In this document: positions 1 to 17,400 of the stretch, piece after piece
Layout of the letters: every line of letters begins with the position of its first letter
Position numbering within the stretch: position 1 is the first letter of the stretch
Assembly: GCA_032158295.1 (NCBI GenBank)
Contig: CM063252.1
Coordinates: forward strand, 18,372,036 to 18,436,035
Reading direction: 5' to 3'
Length of the DNA stretch: 64,000 nucleotides
DNA from: Pycnopodia helianthoides
Taxonomy: Eukaryota > Echinodermata > Asteroidea > Forcipulatida > Asteriidae
Position numbers and translations under genes: made by a program
The notes under the pieces: model-generated
The model's database searches: none
Told to the model about the DNA's origin: nothing
What the model saw: the letters and a program-made list of their open reading frames with translations, nothing else

Positions 1-180
1 GCCGGCGCTCTACCAACTGAGCTATCTAGCCCTATGTTGGTGGTCTCCCTATTTTGTCAATATCTTTGTTCGGGGGTGCCAGTCAGAAGCCATGCAACCT
101 TTAACTGCCGTGTAGCCAGGGATCACACCCAAGTTTACGATACAACCTGGGAAGCGGCAGCCAGGGGATCACCTTAAGGG
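1..180 (-). repeat. tRNA-derived SINE, family A (fragment)
   Basis: Read on the minus strand, the first 50 bases are the 5' half of a tRNA-like head with a good pol III A box (TAGCTCAGTTGGTAGAGCG). The body that follows (region of CTATTTTGTCAATATC and TAGCCAGGGATCACACCC) recurs at 28960-29215, 36960-37135 and 58765-59045. The copy is cut by the window edge, so the B box is missing. I read it as a SINE copy and not a working tRNA gene, because no mature 3' half (acceptor stem) is present and the same body is dispersed. Confidence 0.75.
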
Positions 181-227
181 GATGCGACTTTATATTATAT
201 CAAATAATAAACCACAAGGGAAACTGA

Positions 228-4617
<4,390 letters not shown>

Positions 4618-4798
4618 ACCTTAACCATGCTGACACCATAATGTGTCGAGAAACCCAAAACAAGCACCAGACTATTATTGCCCTTGCAGCCTCGGTTTGG
4701 TTGTACACTGATTTGGTAGAAATATAACATGGATGCCCCCTTTGGATTATGGTCAACAGGAATTGTTATTCATGTTGACCATAATCGTGTGACCGCTA

Positions 4799-4987
4799 GA
4801 GCCCAATTTCATAGAGCTGCATAAAAAGCAGCTGAGCACAACAAAATTATGCTTACAAGAATAAGGTTACCAGCCAAAATACAATGTCACACGTACAAAT
4901 CGTGACTGGTATCCTGCTCATTTGTGCTTAGCAGAACCATGTAAGCAATATTTAGTGCTTAATCAGCTCTATGGAATTGGACCCAGG
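4799..4987. repeat. GGGCCC foldback MITE
   Basis: Palindromic element with ends like CCCAATTTCATAGAGCTGC and its complement, and the shared interior GGTTACCAGCCAAAATACA. Related copies lie at 5167, 23768, 33096, 36474 and 38723. Confidence 0.75.
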
Positions 4988-5166
4988 TTTTGTCATATTT
5001 TCTGTATGTATGTATGAATACTTTCACACACAAAAAAACAATGAGCTCGATTATGTTTCCCGCTTACATCTTCGGTTTACATTGCGAGAAATAAATGTGA
5101 TGAGTTTACCGTGGTAGAGAACCACATAACAAACAAAGGGACTTGTGAAATTCTTCAAAAAGACCA

Positions 5167-5375
5167 GGGCCCAATTCTATAGCTGCTTAAGCCCAGAAAG
5201 TTGCTCTCAGCACAACAAAATTATGCTTACCTAGTAATAAGGTTATAAGGTTACCAGCCAAACTACCATGTCACTTGGACAATGTGTGATTGGGTATCCT
5301 GCTCATTTCTGCTAAGCTCATTTCTGCTAAGCAGAAATGATTTTTCGGCTCAGGCAGCTCGATAAAATTGGGCCC
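5167..5375. repeat. GGGCCC foldback MITE
   Basis: Begins GGGCCCAATTCTATAGCTGC and ends with the matching inverted GATAAAATTGGGCCC. It carries the AAGGTTACCAGCCAAACTAC core of the family and a short internal duplication (GCTCATTTCTGCTAA twice). Confidence 0.75.
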
Positions 5376-8336
5376 AGCAAGAGACTGTGCAAGTCTCGCG
5401 CGTTTTGGAATATTGGGACCCGTCAAAGTGCGCGAGTTTATTTCCTCATGCGTTAAAGCAATAAAACGTTGGTGGGACCAAAAGTGGTACAGCACTTTTT
5501 GAATACGCGCACGGTCGAGTCTCGTGCGTGTTTGAACATTTTGTAAACCTTGTGTCCCCACATACATTGCTTTAATGTGAAGGAAACAAAATCACGCACT
5601 TTCACGAGGCCGAATGTTCGATATGCACGAGACTTGCACAATCTTTAAGGCCATTTCCCTGCCGGAAAAATACCTGCTTATTATAAACAAGTTAACTCTG
5701 TAGTAAGGGTCGGGTCCCCCCCCCCTTGTGTTTTAAACTGCTATGATCTTTGCGACCCCTCTCCCCTCCTACCTCCTAATAAGATAAATAAAATAAATGG
5801 TTAGATACAGCAAATCCAAAAATATTATTCCATTGCCCCCCCCCCCGCTTTCCCCCTCCGCGCTTGCCCCTCCCCCTTTCTAAATGAAAATGTCCGATGC
5901 TTCGGATAATTAGTTAAGGCTCTCTTTCGTGCGGTTTAATGATTAAATTTGTGAATTTTAGTTTATTATTTAATTAATTCCTTTGTTACTTTTCAACTGC
6001 ATGCTGAAAACTCAATTATAAAGCAAGTATTTTCTATTTTTAAATAAACTCCTATTAGATTTAACTTCCGTGGGTTTATTTTCAGCAAACATTAACTTAC
6101 TGAAAGTATGCGTCCCACTGAAGGTTAAACACAGCTATCGAGTTTTCAATTTTCTTTCCCTAGTGCTTAATAACAAAGAACAGTTTGTTACAGAACTTTA
6201 TCATGGTGTGGCCATCTTGATTTTGTTTCCATTCAAATCGATGTAACCAAACCGAGGCTGGAAGAAAAATTAGTCTGGCTCCTTTTTGTACAATGAATAT
6301 TAGCTTCCATTGCTGTTGTGGGACACACAGGAAACGTGACCAAGATGGTGGCAGCATGATAAAGGTCTATGAGTGCACCCCACCAAATTGGAGAAAACAG
6401 AGCGTCGAGCTCATTAGTTTTTTGTAGGCCCTCAAAATATTCTACATTATACAGATTTGAGAGCTCCCAGAAAGTGTTTCAGTGTAAACATGTTGCCCAA
6501 TTGTGACCTGGGGTTGTTGACTTCCAACTTGAGGTATTTTGGATGACATAGGCCCTGAAATAAATGGTCCTATTTGCTGAGAGGTGTAGGGACATTTTTC
6601 AAGATTAATGCTCGGACGTTTTGAAAATTACACATGTGTAGGGTGTTTTGGAGGGAAAATAACTTGACGGGGCCCAGGGACTTCCCATAATTATAACATT
6701 GAGCAGAGAATAAAAGTTCGAGAGTAAATTAATAATTTTCTTTTAACTGTTAAAAGCTTTGAGACTTCTAAGTATTTTTCGTTTATTTTTGAATATTTAG
6801 CATTTTGCACTGTTATTTGGTGGGGTGCACCCCTGCCAGAGCTGCGTTGGCACTTTGGGCCAGCCGTTCAGCTAACCCTAGATTAGCGTAAGAGGGCGCC
6901 CCGTTAACGTTCTTGCAGTGGTAACTGCGCATGATGTTTTTTAGCAATTAAAACCGATCGACGTAGTATGGCTTGTAATCTCAAAGCTATTGGCCATGGG
7001 GTCTTAAAACCAATGACAAATTTGTTGAATCTGCTTGCCGGGTGCTTCTGCAGATTAAATTTGGTTAATATAATAGAAACCATTTCAACGAGTATGGCTT
7101 ATCTATTTTATCTCCTCTGTTTGTGTTGATTTTGTTTGTTTTAGGGGTTGAAGTGTTTGTTTGGGTTATTGTTTGTTTTGTCTGTTGGGAGTGTTGTTCT
7201 ATTTATTTATTTTAATCCGGAGAAGTTGTGAGTTTTGAAAAAATTCGGTGATAATAAAAGTTATCAAATTCGAGTTTTTGTTAGATTTTTACATCTTATT
7301 ACTGAGGGGAGTTTTTTTTTTATTTATGGTGAAGAAACAAGTTTATGCATGGCCTGCTTTTTCGTCCTAGCAATGACGTCAATACTAAAAACAACATTTC
7401 TCGACATGATGACCCCCAAAAGGACTACGGTTTATCTATACTCTTCAGCCGACTTTTATGCATGGCAAAAGCAAGGGGGAAAACGTAACATTTATGTATT
7501 TTTATTTTAATGAAAAATTGCAACCCTTTAATGATAGTTTCATTGATTGTTTTTTTGTTCATTGTTTAAAGAAGTGGTTTGAGTGCATTTTGTCCACGTA
7601 CAAGTACAATGTAACAATGCCAGTCATCTTCTAATTTCACGCACGTGTATTAAATTAAGCTTTTTATAAGGCCTATACGTTGCATGATCAACCATTATAT
7701 AGTTAAAACCTGTGGGAAAAATCAAACAAATGTAGCTCCGCGAAGCTCTTGCCGTTTGACATTTCGTTGATAACTCGAAAGGATCTGACGTAAAGAGCGT
7801 TGCTTGGCAACACATCCTTCCTAATTGCTCCAGGCAACGGCACGGACCGAAACGACAATGCACCACATACGTAGATCCCATCTGGGAAAATCGTGTATAC
7901 GCTGCATCATTATGGGCGCTGCTAGAGATGTTATACAGAAGTCTGTTGAGGGTGTTTGTTTTACTCGTGTTGCTACACCGGGACGTCTGGGTAGCAGATC
8001 CTTATGAATAATTAAGAGCGAGCCCTCATTGCTATTGATTAATTCTCGCGGCTTTCTTCTCAGCGTTAAATTATTCCTGTGCTGTCGGCGAGTCGCTCTC
8101 GCGGTTTGTTGAGAAAAGGCAAATTATTTGGTATAATAATGTGCACAACGCGAATATTAAATTAGCATTAATTTAGCATCGCAATCTTTGACGTCATCTC
8201 GGCATCTTGTGGTGAACCACCGGCCTAGCATTATATTCACCGTCGTCATCTTCGGTGTGATGTGGGGAAGATTGAAACCGTGAGACACCCGTCTTTTGGC
8301 CCCCGTCATTTTTTTTCTCGGTTGTCTCCATCCAAC

Positions 8337-8473
8337 ATGGACGCGGTTAACTACTCCTTCCAAACGCCACAGTGGAAGGGGAAGTTAAAAGATGCGTGGG
8401 GTTACGCCACTGGACTTTATGATGCCGTGCAGGATTACATCGTACCCAAATACTACCATGACAGGTCATACCG
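8337..8473 (+). CDS. TMEM181: TMEM181 exon 1
   Basis: Encodes MDAVNYSFQTPQWKGKLKDA through YYHDRSY, a soluble N-terminal extension. The donor is GTGAGT at 8474, leaving CG, which pairs in phase with the A of exon 2 to give RSVQMRLYTL. Confidence 0.8.
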
Positions 8474-11400
8474 GTGAGTGCATGTGTCTTCTTCTTCTTT
8501 TAAATCACCTCACCCATGACTGTGGGAGGGGGCACGTGGTTTACTAAATTGTAATAACAGATATCTGGGTGATCAAAATTCTGACACATCACGATCGTGC
8601 CCCCCCCCCCGCCAAACACGTACACAACACCCACACATTCACAATGATAGATCGTGACAAGTGATATATACGGTGGTCTGTGGTCATGAATGTAGGACTG
8701 AGTTGAACGTCAATAATCATAATGAAATTAAACTCGGTGGATGGAGATAGAGAATTATTAAGTGCACATGCAGTCGGAACGACCACCTCCTACAACATCC
8801 AGTGAGGGCCCGCCCGCTCTCCTTAAAGGGTGTGTACACCATTGGTAAGATTGAAAAATATAAATGTTCACTGGCATGGTATAAAGATGGTCATAGTGGT
8901 ATACTTCCCTTGAAATCGTTTTGCTTGAAATGCTACTAGGAAATTGGTAAAACAAATAATTATAGTCTTTATCGCGCGTGTCCAAAACCCCATGTTTGAC
9001 AACAGTGAAAATATATAATGGTGTTTTTTTTGCTGTTTTCTCATGACTCTGAAGACCGATTGTGCTTAACATTTCACAGGTTTGTTATTTCATGTTGGGT
9101 CACATAAAGTGCAGATACTAGTTGAAATTTACCAATGTTGTACATGTCTTTAAGGCCTCCAGTTAAATGTTCACTGCACAGTGTGGGGAAGTGATCCGAC
9201 TGAATGCCTAGTTATTATCTCTCTATTTTGAGAGAATTCGTCCATCAATATCTGTTTCAAATTGAAACGATTGAAGATGTATTGTTTTAACTGGTTGAGG
9301 CTTATTAGAAACAAGATTTTTTTTATTTTATAGTTTCACTTTTGTTGCGGTGCGCCCCTTTGAAATCCCTAGCACCTCCTCATATCTTTGATTGCATTTT
9401 AAAAATAAAAATCAAAGCTTGGTCAGAAAAATCAGGAAAAGAATCCATTTTGCTTCAAGAGGGTTGCGTTTGGTTTTTAAATTCGATCTACCTACCCCAC
9501 CCCACACTATGCCAGCCCCTCCCCTAACATCTTCCCTCAATTAGTCTCTGGCATGCAGTCTCAAAGCGTCCACATTAGTTTTGTTTCGTCTGTTCGACTC
9601 ACGAAAAGAGACTAACATAATGGCTGGTACCAAACAACAACAAATACTTTAATGTAATTATTGCGGTGTACCAGCCAACAACAACGCTACACGTATGTAC
9701 ATGCATAATGTGCAAGGTGTGTGTGTGCATTTAACGTAAACAATTTGTGTGCAAAATAACTTGACTTTGTTGCATTTTGAGGTAAAAATGCGGATTTGAA
9801 TCCAAAATCAAAGTATTCCGCGGTGTTTCGTCAAGTTTCATGAATCCAGACCCGGTCAGACGAAGCAATGGGTAGAGAAATAGAACCGTAAGTACATGAG
9901 AGTGCCGCACGCCCATCTCTTTCTCGACAAAATAATGCGAGTTTATCTGAAGACTGCTTTTGTATTGTGGGTTTGTTTAATGTTTAAATGTAAGTGTTAA
10001 TGTTAACAAGATGTGTCCTACTACTAGATAACATTCAACAATAGTCTTGTGGTGGGTAGGTACTTATTCGAAATGACAAAATGACAGTATGGGTTTCGTT
10101 CAGTTGATCGTCTCCTTCCTTGAATATGTTCACTTCAGCCAAGATGGTGACGGGTCGGTGTAGCTAAAAAAGCTTCCCAAAAAGTTTTTGCCCGACACAT
10201 TATCGTTTACACACCTTATGTTAGTAGGTATGTGGCAAAAAAATCAAAAGTCCATGGATTTCAATTTAACTACTATTGCTGGAAAGCTCTTGAATACACC
10301 TTTCAAATGACACCAAGATCATCTTTCTATGACAAATAATAAGGAAGTTATGGTAATTTTTGTGCGTCCAATTAGCCTAATTTGCGTCCACTGGACTTCC
10401 ATTCAATACAACACACCTGTGGATCCGACTTTGTGACCGAAATGACATATTTAATAGCTCTACCAAAACAAATGTTGTTTTCTTATTTCTTGTTCAATTT
10501 TCATGAATTTTGTACAATTGGAAAGCTAAGAAAAGGCTCAATAACATTAAAACAGTAATAATGTTGATTAATCATATTTTAATTACCTGGTGAGGTGGAT
10601 GAACTTGAATGAATAAATAAATTAATAAGTTGGTAATACCGTCATGTTAATGCAAAAAAGTTGTAACTGACATTTTTTGTGATACATATATTGACCTCAA
10701 AGATTAATAAAGTATATTAAACCATGTGTTTCCAGTGTACTATATATGAGGCTTAATGTTAAAGGTCACCAACCTTTTGAATACATATTTGCAATGGCTG
10801 CCTTGTGTGACTTTTAACCATTGCCGTCTAATCGTGACGAGATACAATTTACACTATTCAGTTTAAATTAGCATTAACTTTGACGAATTGTCACAAATTA
10901 CAATCCCATTCACAAAAGATATACAATGTGTCCAATCTTCAGGTTTCCATCATTTGAGGTGGTACTGTACAGATCAAGCAGATGCTGATGAATTCTTCCA
11001 GGCTTTGCTGGAGGAGCAGATCTCTTCTTCTTCATACTATTCAACTGAAAGAAAACAAAGAAAAACAAACATGAATACAAACAGAAATAAATAAAATAAA
11101 TTTAAAAAATAAAAAGGGAACGTAAGCCTAATGATAAATATAACCATCAACAATAATAAAAAGTTGACAAGTAAATCACGAAAATACATAACTAAAATGG
11201 AAATAAAGAAATAAATAGAGAAATAAATAAATAGGGCCTAGCCTAGGCCTAGAAAATAAATTAGGAATATAAAAATGATGAAATAGAAATATCCAAAATA
11301 TTATAATTTTTACTTAAAAAAAAATTTAATAAAAAAATAAATAAATTAATAAAATAAATAATAAATAATTAAATATACAAATAGATAAATAAATAATCAA

Positions 11401-14400
11401 ATAGATAAATAATTAACTTACGTGAGCTTTGATACAACACTTGACTTGATGCAACTTTCCATTTTAAAACATTCAGTTCAGACTGAATAGTGAATACGGG
11501 ATGTAGCCAATCAGGAAGCACCACTACTGTCATGTGACCAAAAGTTAGCTGACAGCTTGGATTCACTGGATTGTAATTGCGGCGATGGGATTTTTAAATC
11601 ATCGTAAATATGAATGTCCCTTTAATCAAAATATCAAGTGAAAATACATCTTGACATATAAGAAAATCATTTGAGTCAAGTTAGAAAGAATAAAAACAAC
11701 TTAAATACCGTCATCGTCCAGGCGAAATATCATGTTAATCGTGTGTGATTTTCTGCTTCAGATCGGCCTACACAGCATTTTACACAATAGGTGAGTGTAT
11801 TTGGGGGCCCAACAAAACAATGTGGGCGTCGATGGATTTCCATCAAACTTCACAATTTAATTCACAAATAATCAAAGAATCATCCTATGATAGTAAAAAG
11901 AATGTCTTTACTCACCTTTTATGAAATTTATGACCATTTTGATGACTTTTTGGGCGGGCAAATTTAACAATTTTTAGCGCAAGTTTCTCCGATTCCAACT
12001 TCACCAACTTTTTTTTGTTTTTAAGATGGCAACTTTTTATGACGTCATAAATACATGCGCTCACTTCTGCGCAAAAAATACCCGTCAACGGGGGCTCCCG
12101 ATACGTTTAGGCCTATTTTTAGAAGTGGGTATTTTCCCATCCGCGGGCAACGCTTCCGAATTTCTGCCCGGCGAAAAAAACCGAAAACGAGGCTGTGCAC
12201 GAAGTCTACATTGCCGTTGTATAGAGATTGCCACATACCTAATGTTAGAGTTTCTTTTTAGGCTCCTTGTGTTATTTGTATTCTCAGTCATGTCGGTGAG
12301 CTTGTAACAAAATATTCACTCCATCACTACTCACTAGGAATTCGGTCACACAGTACTACAGACTTGCATACGCAATGGTGTGCCCAATTCTGCGCTTGCG
12401 ATCACCATTCCGCTTACTGTGTAAGCGCCGAATTTCTGTGCTAGCTGTGTAAGCGAAGAACGCCTAGTACTAGTGGAGTACGCACACGCACAAGCAAAAA
12501 TTCCCTGTTGACCCTTGAAATACGCTTGACGTAAGCGCAAATTTCCTTGCTTCCGTAAGCATTGATTCTTCGCCTACAGTAAGCAGAGCGATGAAATTTG
12601 GCCCAGGTCCATGATAACCAACAGATCATGTGTAAACAGTAAACATGAGGGCAAAAAACTTTTGTATAGGATTTACTATAAATGAAGACCAAGAGACTCG
12701 TGGAGATGATAATAGCGGAACGAACCCCATAGTGGCTTCACACCAATGTACATGTGTACCCCCTTGTTGTTCAACAAGGGGCAGATTTCTTTATTTCCAC
12801 CCCATCTGGAAGGAACATGAGAGTTTGAGCAGCGAGTCGTGGTTACGCAGACGGCAAAGCGTGTTCGAAGTCAACAAATATGCCCTTTGAATGAGTTGAC
12901 GCAAATTAGTGTTATAGCCTCCGATAGTGTAGCCAAGGTAAATCCTTAGCCACACTTCAAACTCATCCGATCGTGCAGCTAACATCGGAGCATACCCTTA
13001 CAGGTGGGTCGGTATTTTTATCAACCAGCTAAATGTGTCCGCCTAGCTCTTAGCTTCCCTCAAGTGCTTTGGCTGTTGAATTTATAACCTTTTAAAAAGT
13101 TATTGCGAATAATCCTTTTCAATTTGCTCAAAATTACTTTTGTGATGGACAGCGACCATTTTGGAATGGACACACAATGCCATCTCCAAATATGTCAGCG
13201 GTGTTGCTAGGTTGCAAGCAACATTCAATGGCTGTTTCATGACGCACAGTTAAAGCACACAGTCAAATTTGGTTATTGTCAACGACCAGTATCCTCACTC
13301 AACATATGTGATGCGATCAAGCAAAATGAGTCGTTTGTAATTTTTTTTTTTTTTATACATTTGTATGCTTTAATATTGTTCAAACCCCATGTTGATACCA
13401 CCTTAGGTTCAAAAGTTTTGAAAGTAAAAACACCAAGAGATGCGACAGAATAAAACTGAGAAAAAGTTCCAGTTGTTTATTAAAAATACATCGACACATT
13501 TTCTTTCCATGCTAATGTTATTTTTAACCCCTTTTTGATGTTATTTATAGGGAAGGAAGTTGCCAATATAAAATAAGATATACTTTGGCATTTAAATTTA
13601 CGAAACCAAATTTGTTTCGAAAATGTCACCCCAGTTGGCTTGTTTTGGCTTGTTTCTCCATACTAATATTTCCGACAAATGACTCATTTAGCTTGATCAC
13701 ATCACATACAGTATGTACATGAAATAAACTGTGAAAGTTTAAGCTCAATCAGCCATTGGAGTCCCTAGAAAGTAGTTCAAAAAAAATCATCACTGTTTTT
13801 CAAACTTCAGATAAAACAAAATTGTTTTTGAGTCGCTTCTGTAAAGCTAAGAGCATTTCGGTGAAACAATTTCAAGGGAAGTTTTCAACCATGACCATCT
13901 TCATACCATGTTTTGCATTTTGTGTGCAACTCTGTGAATATTGATATTCAATCTGACCACTGTTGTGCACAACCTTGAAGCGTAACGATTGAATTTGATA
14001 ACGTTTTCCCAGGCTGGTTGTATGGTGTGTTCATTGAAAACTAAAGAATGGAAATTACAGTTCTTTATCAAAAACCAATGATGTATTTAATTCAATTCCA
14101 TTCAATTCCAAATTTGTTTACTAAACAAAATAATGTTGGATTCGGAGCAAACCGATATGGGTGCATTTTCAGAAGCCAAAAGGAGGCTTGTATTGAAATG
14201 CCCACTGACAAAATACAAACCGACACAATTTACAGCAACAACCTGCGTTCTTGTGGGTTTTCCCAAAAAATTCTAGCCCTGTGAACAGTTTGGCAACAAA
14301 GCAGAAGAAATGCAGAAAAAAATCGAAAGGAAGCTAAGCTGAGTGGTGAGAAACCAATGTTCAGTGTTCTAAAAATGGCCTTGAACCTACCCTCATACAG

Positions 14401-17400
14401 CTGAGTTTTTAATGCCTTGTCAAGACCATTCCATACCTGTGGTCCCCTAAATCTTAGTGTTCTTGATAGTGTGAATGGAACGTAAAGATTAAATGTAAAT
14501 TATTTAAAACATTTAAAACCAATAATTTATTTCCTTTATAATTACATCCATACTACAGTGATTGAAATGCCTTTCAAGATGATCTAATTATAATTTTGTT
14601 ATTATTCTTAGTACAAAAAGACAATACTATGTAAACAAAATCATTGTTTGAATATTACAACAACAACTCGGCCGCAATCACCATATTTCCACTGCGTACG
14701 ATTTGTTAGCATTGTGGACGTAAAGTCAATTAGGTTGGAGGTCGTTAGCTGGATTAATAATTAATACTTTGTTTAATTAGCTGTGAGGCATTATTTACAG
14801 ATGGTTGTGTGCGTTTAACAACCTGGCTCACTAGGATTATGCAAGCGACCGCAATTTGACATTTTCTGAGTGTGTACACTAAACTTCATGTTACATGTTC
14901 GCAGTGGTCATGGAGGTGTAGGCCTACACATTTGCTATTGCACAGAAACAAGAGAATATGCATTTTTATTGGCAGCAGTTTGTTGAACCTTTCGACCATT
15001 TCCTGCCCGGCTTGTTTTTTCTGTGGAAATAATCAATAATAACTTCATTATTTGTACGAATGCACATTTTTTTGTTACACAACAACTGACACCTGTTTCT
15101 CCAAACTCATTTCCCACCGTGAGGAATTTTTTTTAGAACGATATTATTACTATTAAAACCTTTTTATGAAATTCTCTTTTGCACTAAGCACTGACGTTTG
15201 GGTGAAAAAATGACACAGTTGTACATTCAAAGATGGGTTTTTTCTTTCAACACAAGCCTATTGCTACTTGTAGATGATACTTCAGATTTAAACAAAATTT
15301 TAAGCAATCCAAAGATAGTTCACTACAAATTATGTGTCAGACCACACATGTTGGGTCTAGTTGCCCAACCCAACGCTGATTGGTACCCTGACTCCTCAAA
15401 GCCAACAGGCTGCATGTACCTTAATTTTTTTATTTAGATTGGTTTGGTATGCCTGTCCCAGTGATGAGTATGATCTATAGTCCTCAATCCTCCGCAATCA
15501 GACAACTTTCTGAAGAGGATTTTGGAGGGTTCTCGACAGTCGGAATCATTTGTATTTAACTATGATGATTTGATGGCCAGATCTGGCATTGTTGCATCTG
15601 CTAACAAGAACCACAAGTTAGAGTGTCCTCCGCTTTGCTTAACTGTAAGCAGTTGTGGCGTGTTGTGGCCGAGTGGTTAAGAGCGCCGGACTCGAGCTCT
15701 GGCGTTTCTGATCAGTTGAGTGTGGGTTCCAGTCCCGGTCGGTGTGCTTGTTCGCAGTAGATTTGGCATTGTTGCGTCAGCTTACAAGAACCACAAGTTA
15801 AAGTGTCTTCCGCTTTGCTTAACTGTAAGCAGTTGAAGCGTGTCGTGGCCAGTTGAAGCGGTTAAGAGCACCGGACTCAAGCTCTGGTGTTTCTGATCAG
15901 TAGAGTGTGGGTTTGAGTCCCGGTCGTGGCACTTGTGTCCTTTAGCAAGATGCTTTACCATGATTGCTTTGTCCTTCAGATGGGACATTAAGCCGTAGGC
16001 CCCGTGTACTAGGATTGGTAGTGTGGTGAAAGAACCCAGAAAACTGATCGTGGAAGAGTAGGGGTTAACCCTGGTGTTTCTGCTAATCACCCTTGTTTAC
16101 AGGTTTTCTCAGGCTTGCGAGCTACAGTGATTAAGTTCACTAATGAGGCATCCTTGGTTTCATTACCAGAAATATTCAATAATAGTACCTAAGTAGGATT
16201 TAAAGCTTTGTATGGTGGAAGTATAACTAAGATAGGTTTACGGTAACACCATGTTAAAATCTCTTTTGAGAAGTGTTGGTTCTGAAAAGAACCGGTGGTT
16301 AACGACTCAACGCTGCATTCTCCTGAAGACGATCAGAGCATACTGATCAAAACGTTGAGTCGTTAACCACCAGTTCTTTCCAGAACCAACACTACTCGAA
16401 AGAGATTTTAACATGGTGTTACCGCAAACCTCTCTTAGTAGTACATGTAGTAGTAATACCAATAAAAAAGAAAATCTGCTGAGAGCTGCGCTGTAAGCTG
16501 AAAACATCAGCTTAAAGGCTTCTTGAAATCAGCCGTCATGGAATTTCCAAGCGGTCTGTTCATATTTATCGCACCTGGCGGTACATGTTCACACATAGTT
16601 GATATCTGTCCATGGATCTTCATGTGATAGATCACCAGCGAGCCTGACAAACTGTTGACGTGTTGTTGACTCAACGTCCTGATTTATGAGATGCGGGGAG
16701 AGAAGAAAAAAACAAAAACATTTGCTACAAAATTCTGAATCGAAGCAGACACAGATGTACAGTATCAATTATCAACCTTACTCAGCATGATAATCATGGC
16801 TAATGTTTTTTCCCTGTCATAAAGTGTGTAATTTTGACCGTGTTTTTGTCCACAATAAATTTCAACAGAATTTGTGTGTGTATGAAAGTATTAAAGGATT
16901 TGGTACACAACAATCTGTAGTTGCAATTACTGCCTCTGGTCATTGCTATACATGTGTAATAATAATAACCAGTTCTTATATAGCGCATTTCGCAATAACG
17001 TATCAATGCGCTTTACATTAGTGCCCTGGTCGTTGGGCCAATATCATTCTTGTAATCTTTCTCAGCTCCCTGGGGAGTATACAGCCCTGAGCTGCCGTGG
17101 TGCTCTGAAGGCTTTTTCATACACAATATCAACCTCTACCCTCGCAGGTACCCATTTATACCCCTGGGTGAAGAAAAGCAATTATAGTAAAGCATCTTGC
17201 TCAAGGACACAAGTGTCATGACCGGGATTCGAACCCACACCCCGATGACTCGACCACCAGAACTTGAATCCGATGCTCTAAACCACTCGGCCATGACACC
17301 CTAATTGTATCTCAATTGGGCCAATGAAATTTTACACATGCTTCCCTGCGAGTTGGTTGTCTTTAAGTGGTGTTTGAAGCTTTGCCTGGTTGGAAATAAG

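Larger units (their letters stand above)
4618..8336. other. Intergenic: foldback repeats and low-complexity DNA
   Basis: No exon-like reading frame was seen here. It contains two copies of the GGGCCCAATTTCATAGAG foldback family (4799-4987, 5167-5375), a second inverted repeat built around CTCGTGC/GCACGAG (about 5380-5645), poly-C tracts near 5718 and 5841, and AT-rich DNA. The last 300 bp should include the TMEM181 promoter and 5' UTR, but no TATA box is evident. Confidence 0.5.

Noticed and set aside
11762..11790. A 29-bp segment with good AG and GTGAGT borders between TMEM181 exons 1 and 2
   Set aside because: Its length would shift the frame: exon 1 joins exon 2 in phase directly, while inclusion of this segment destroys RSVQMRLYTL.
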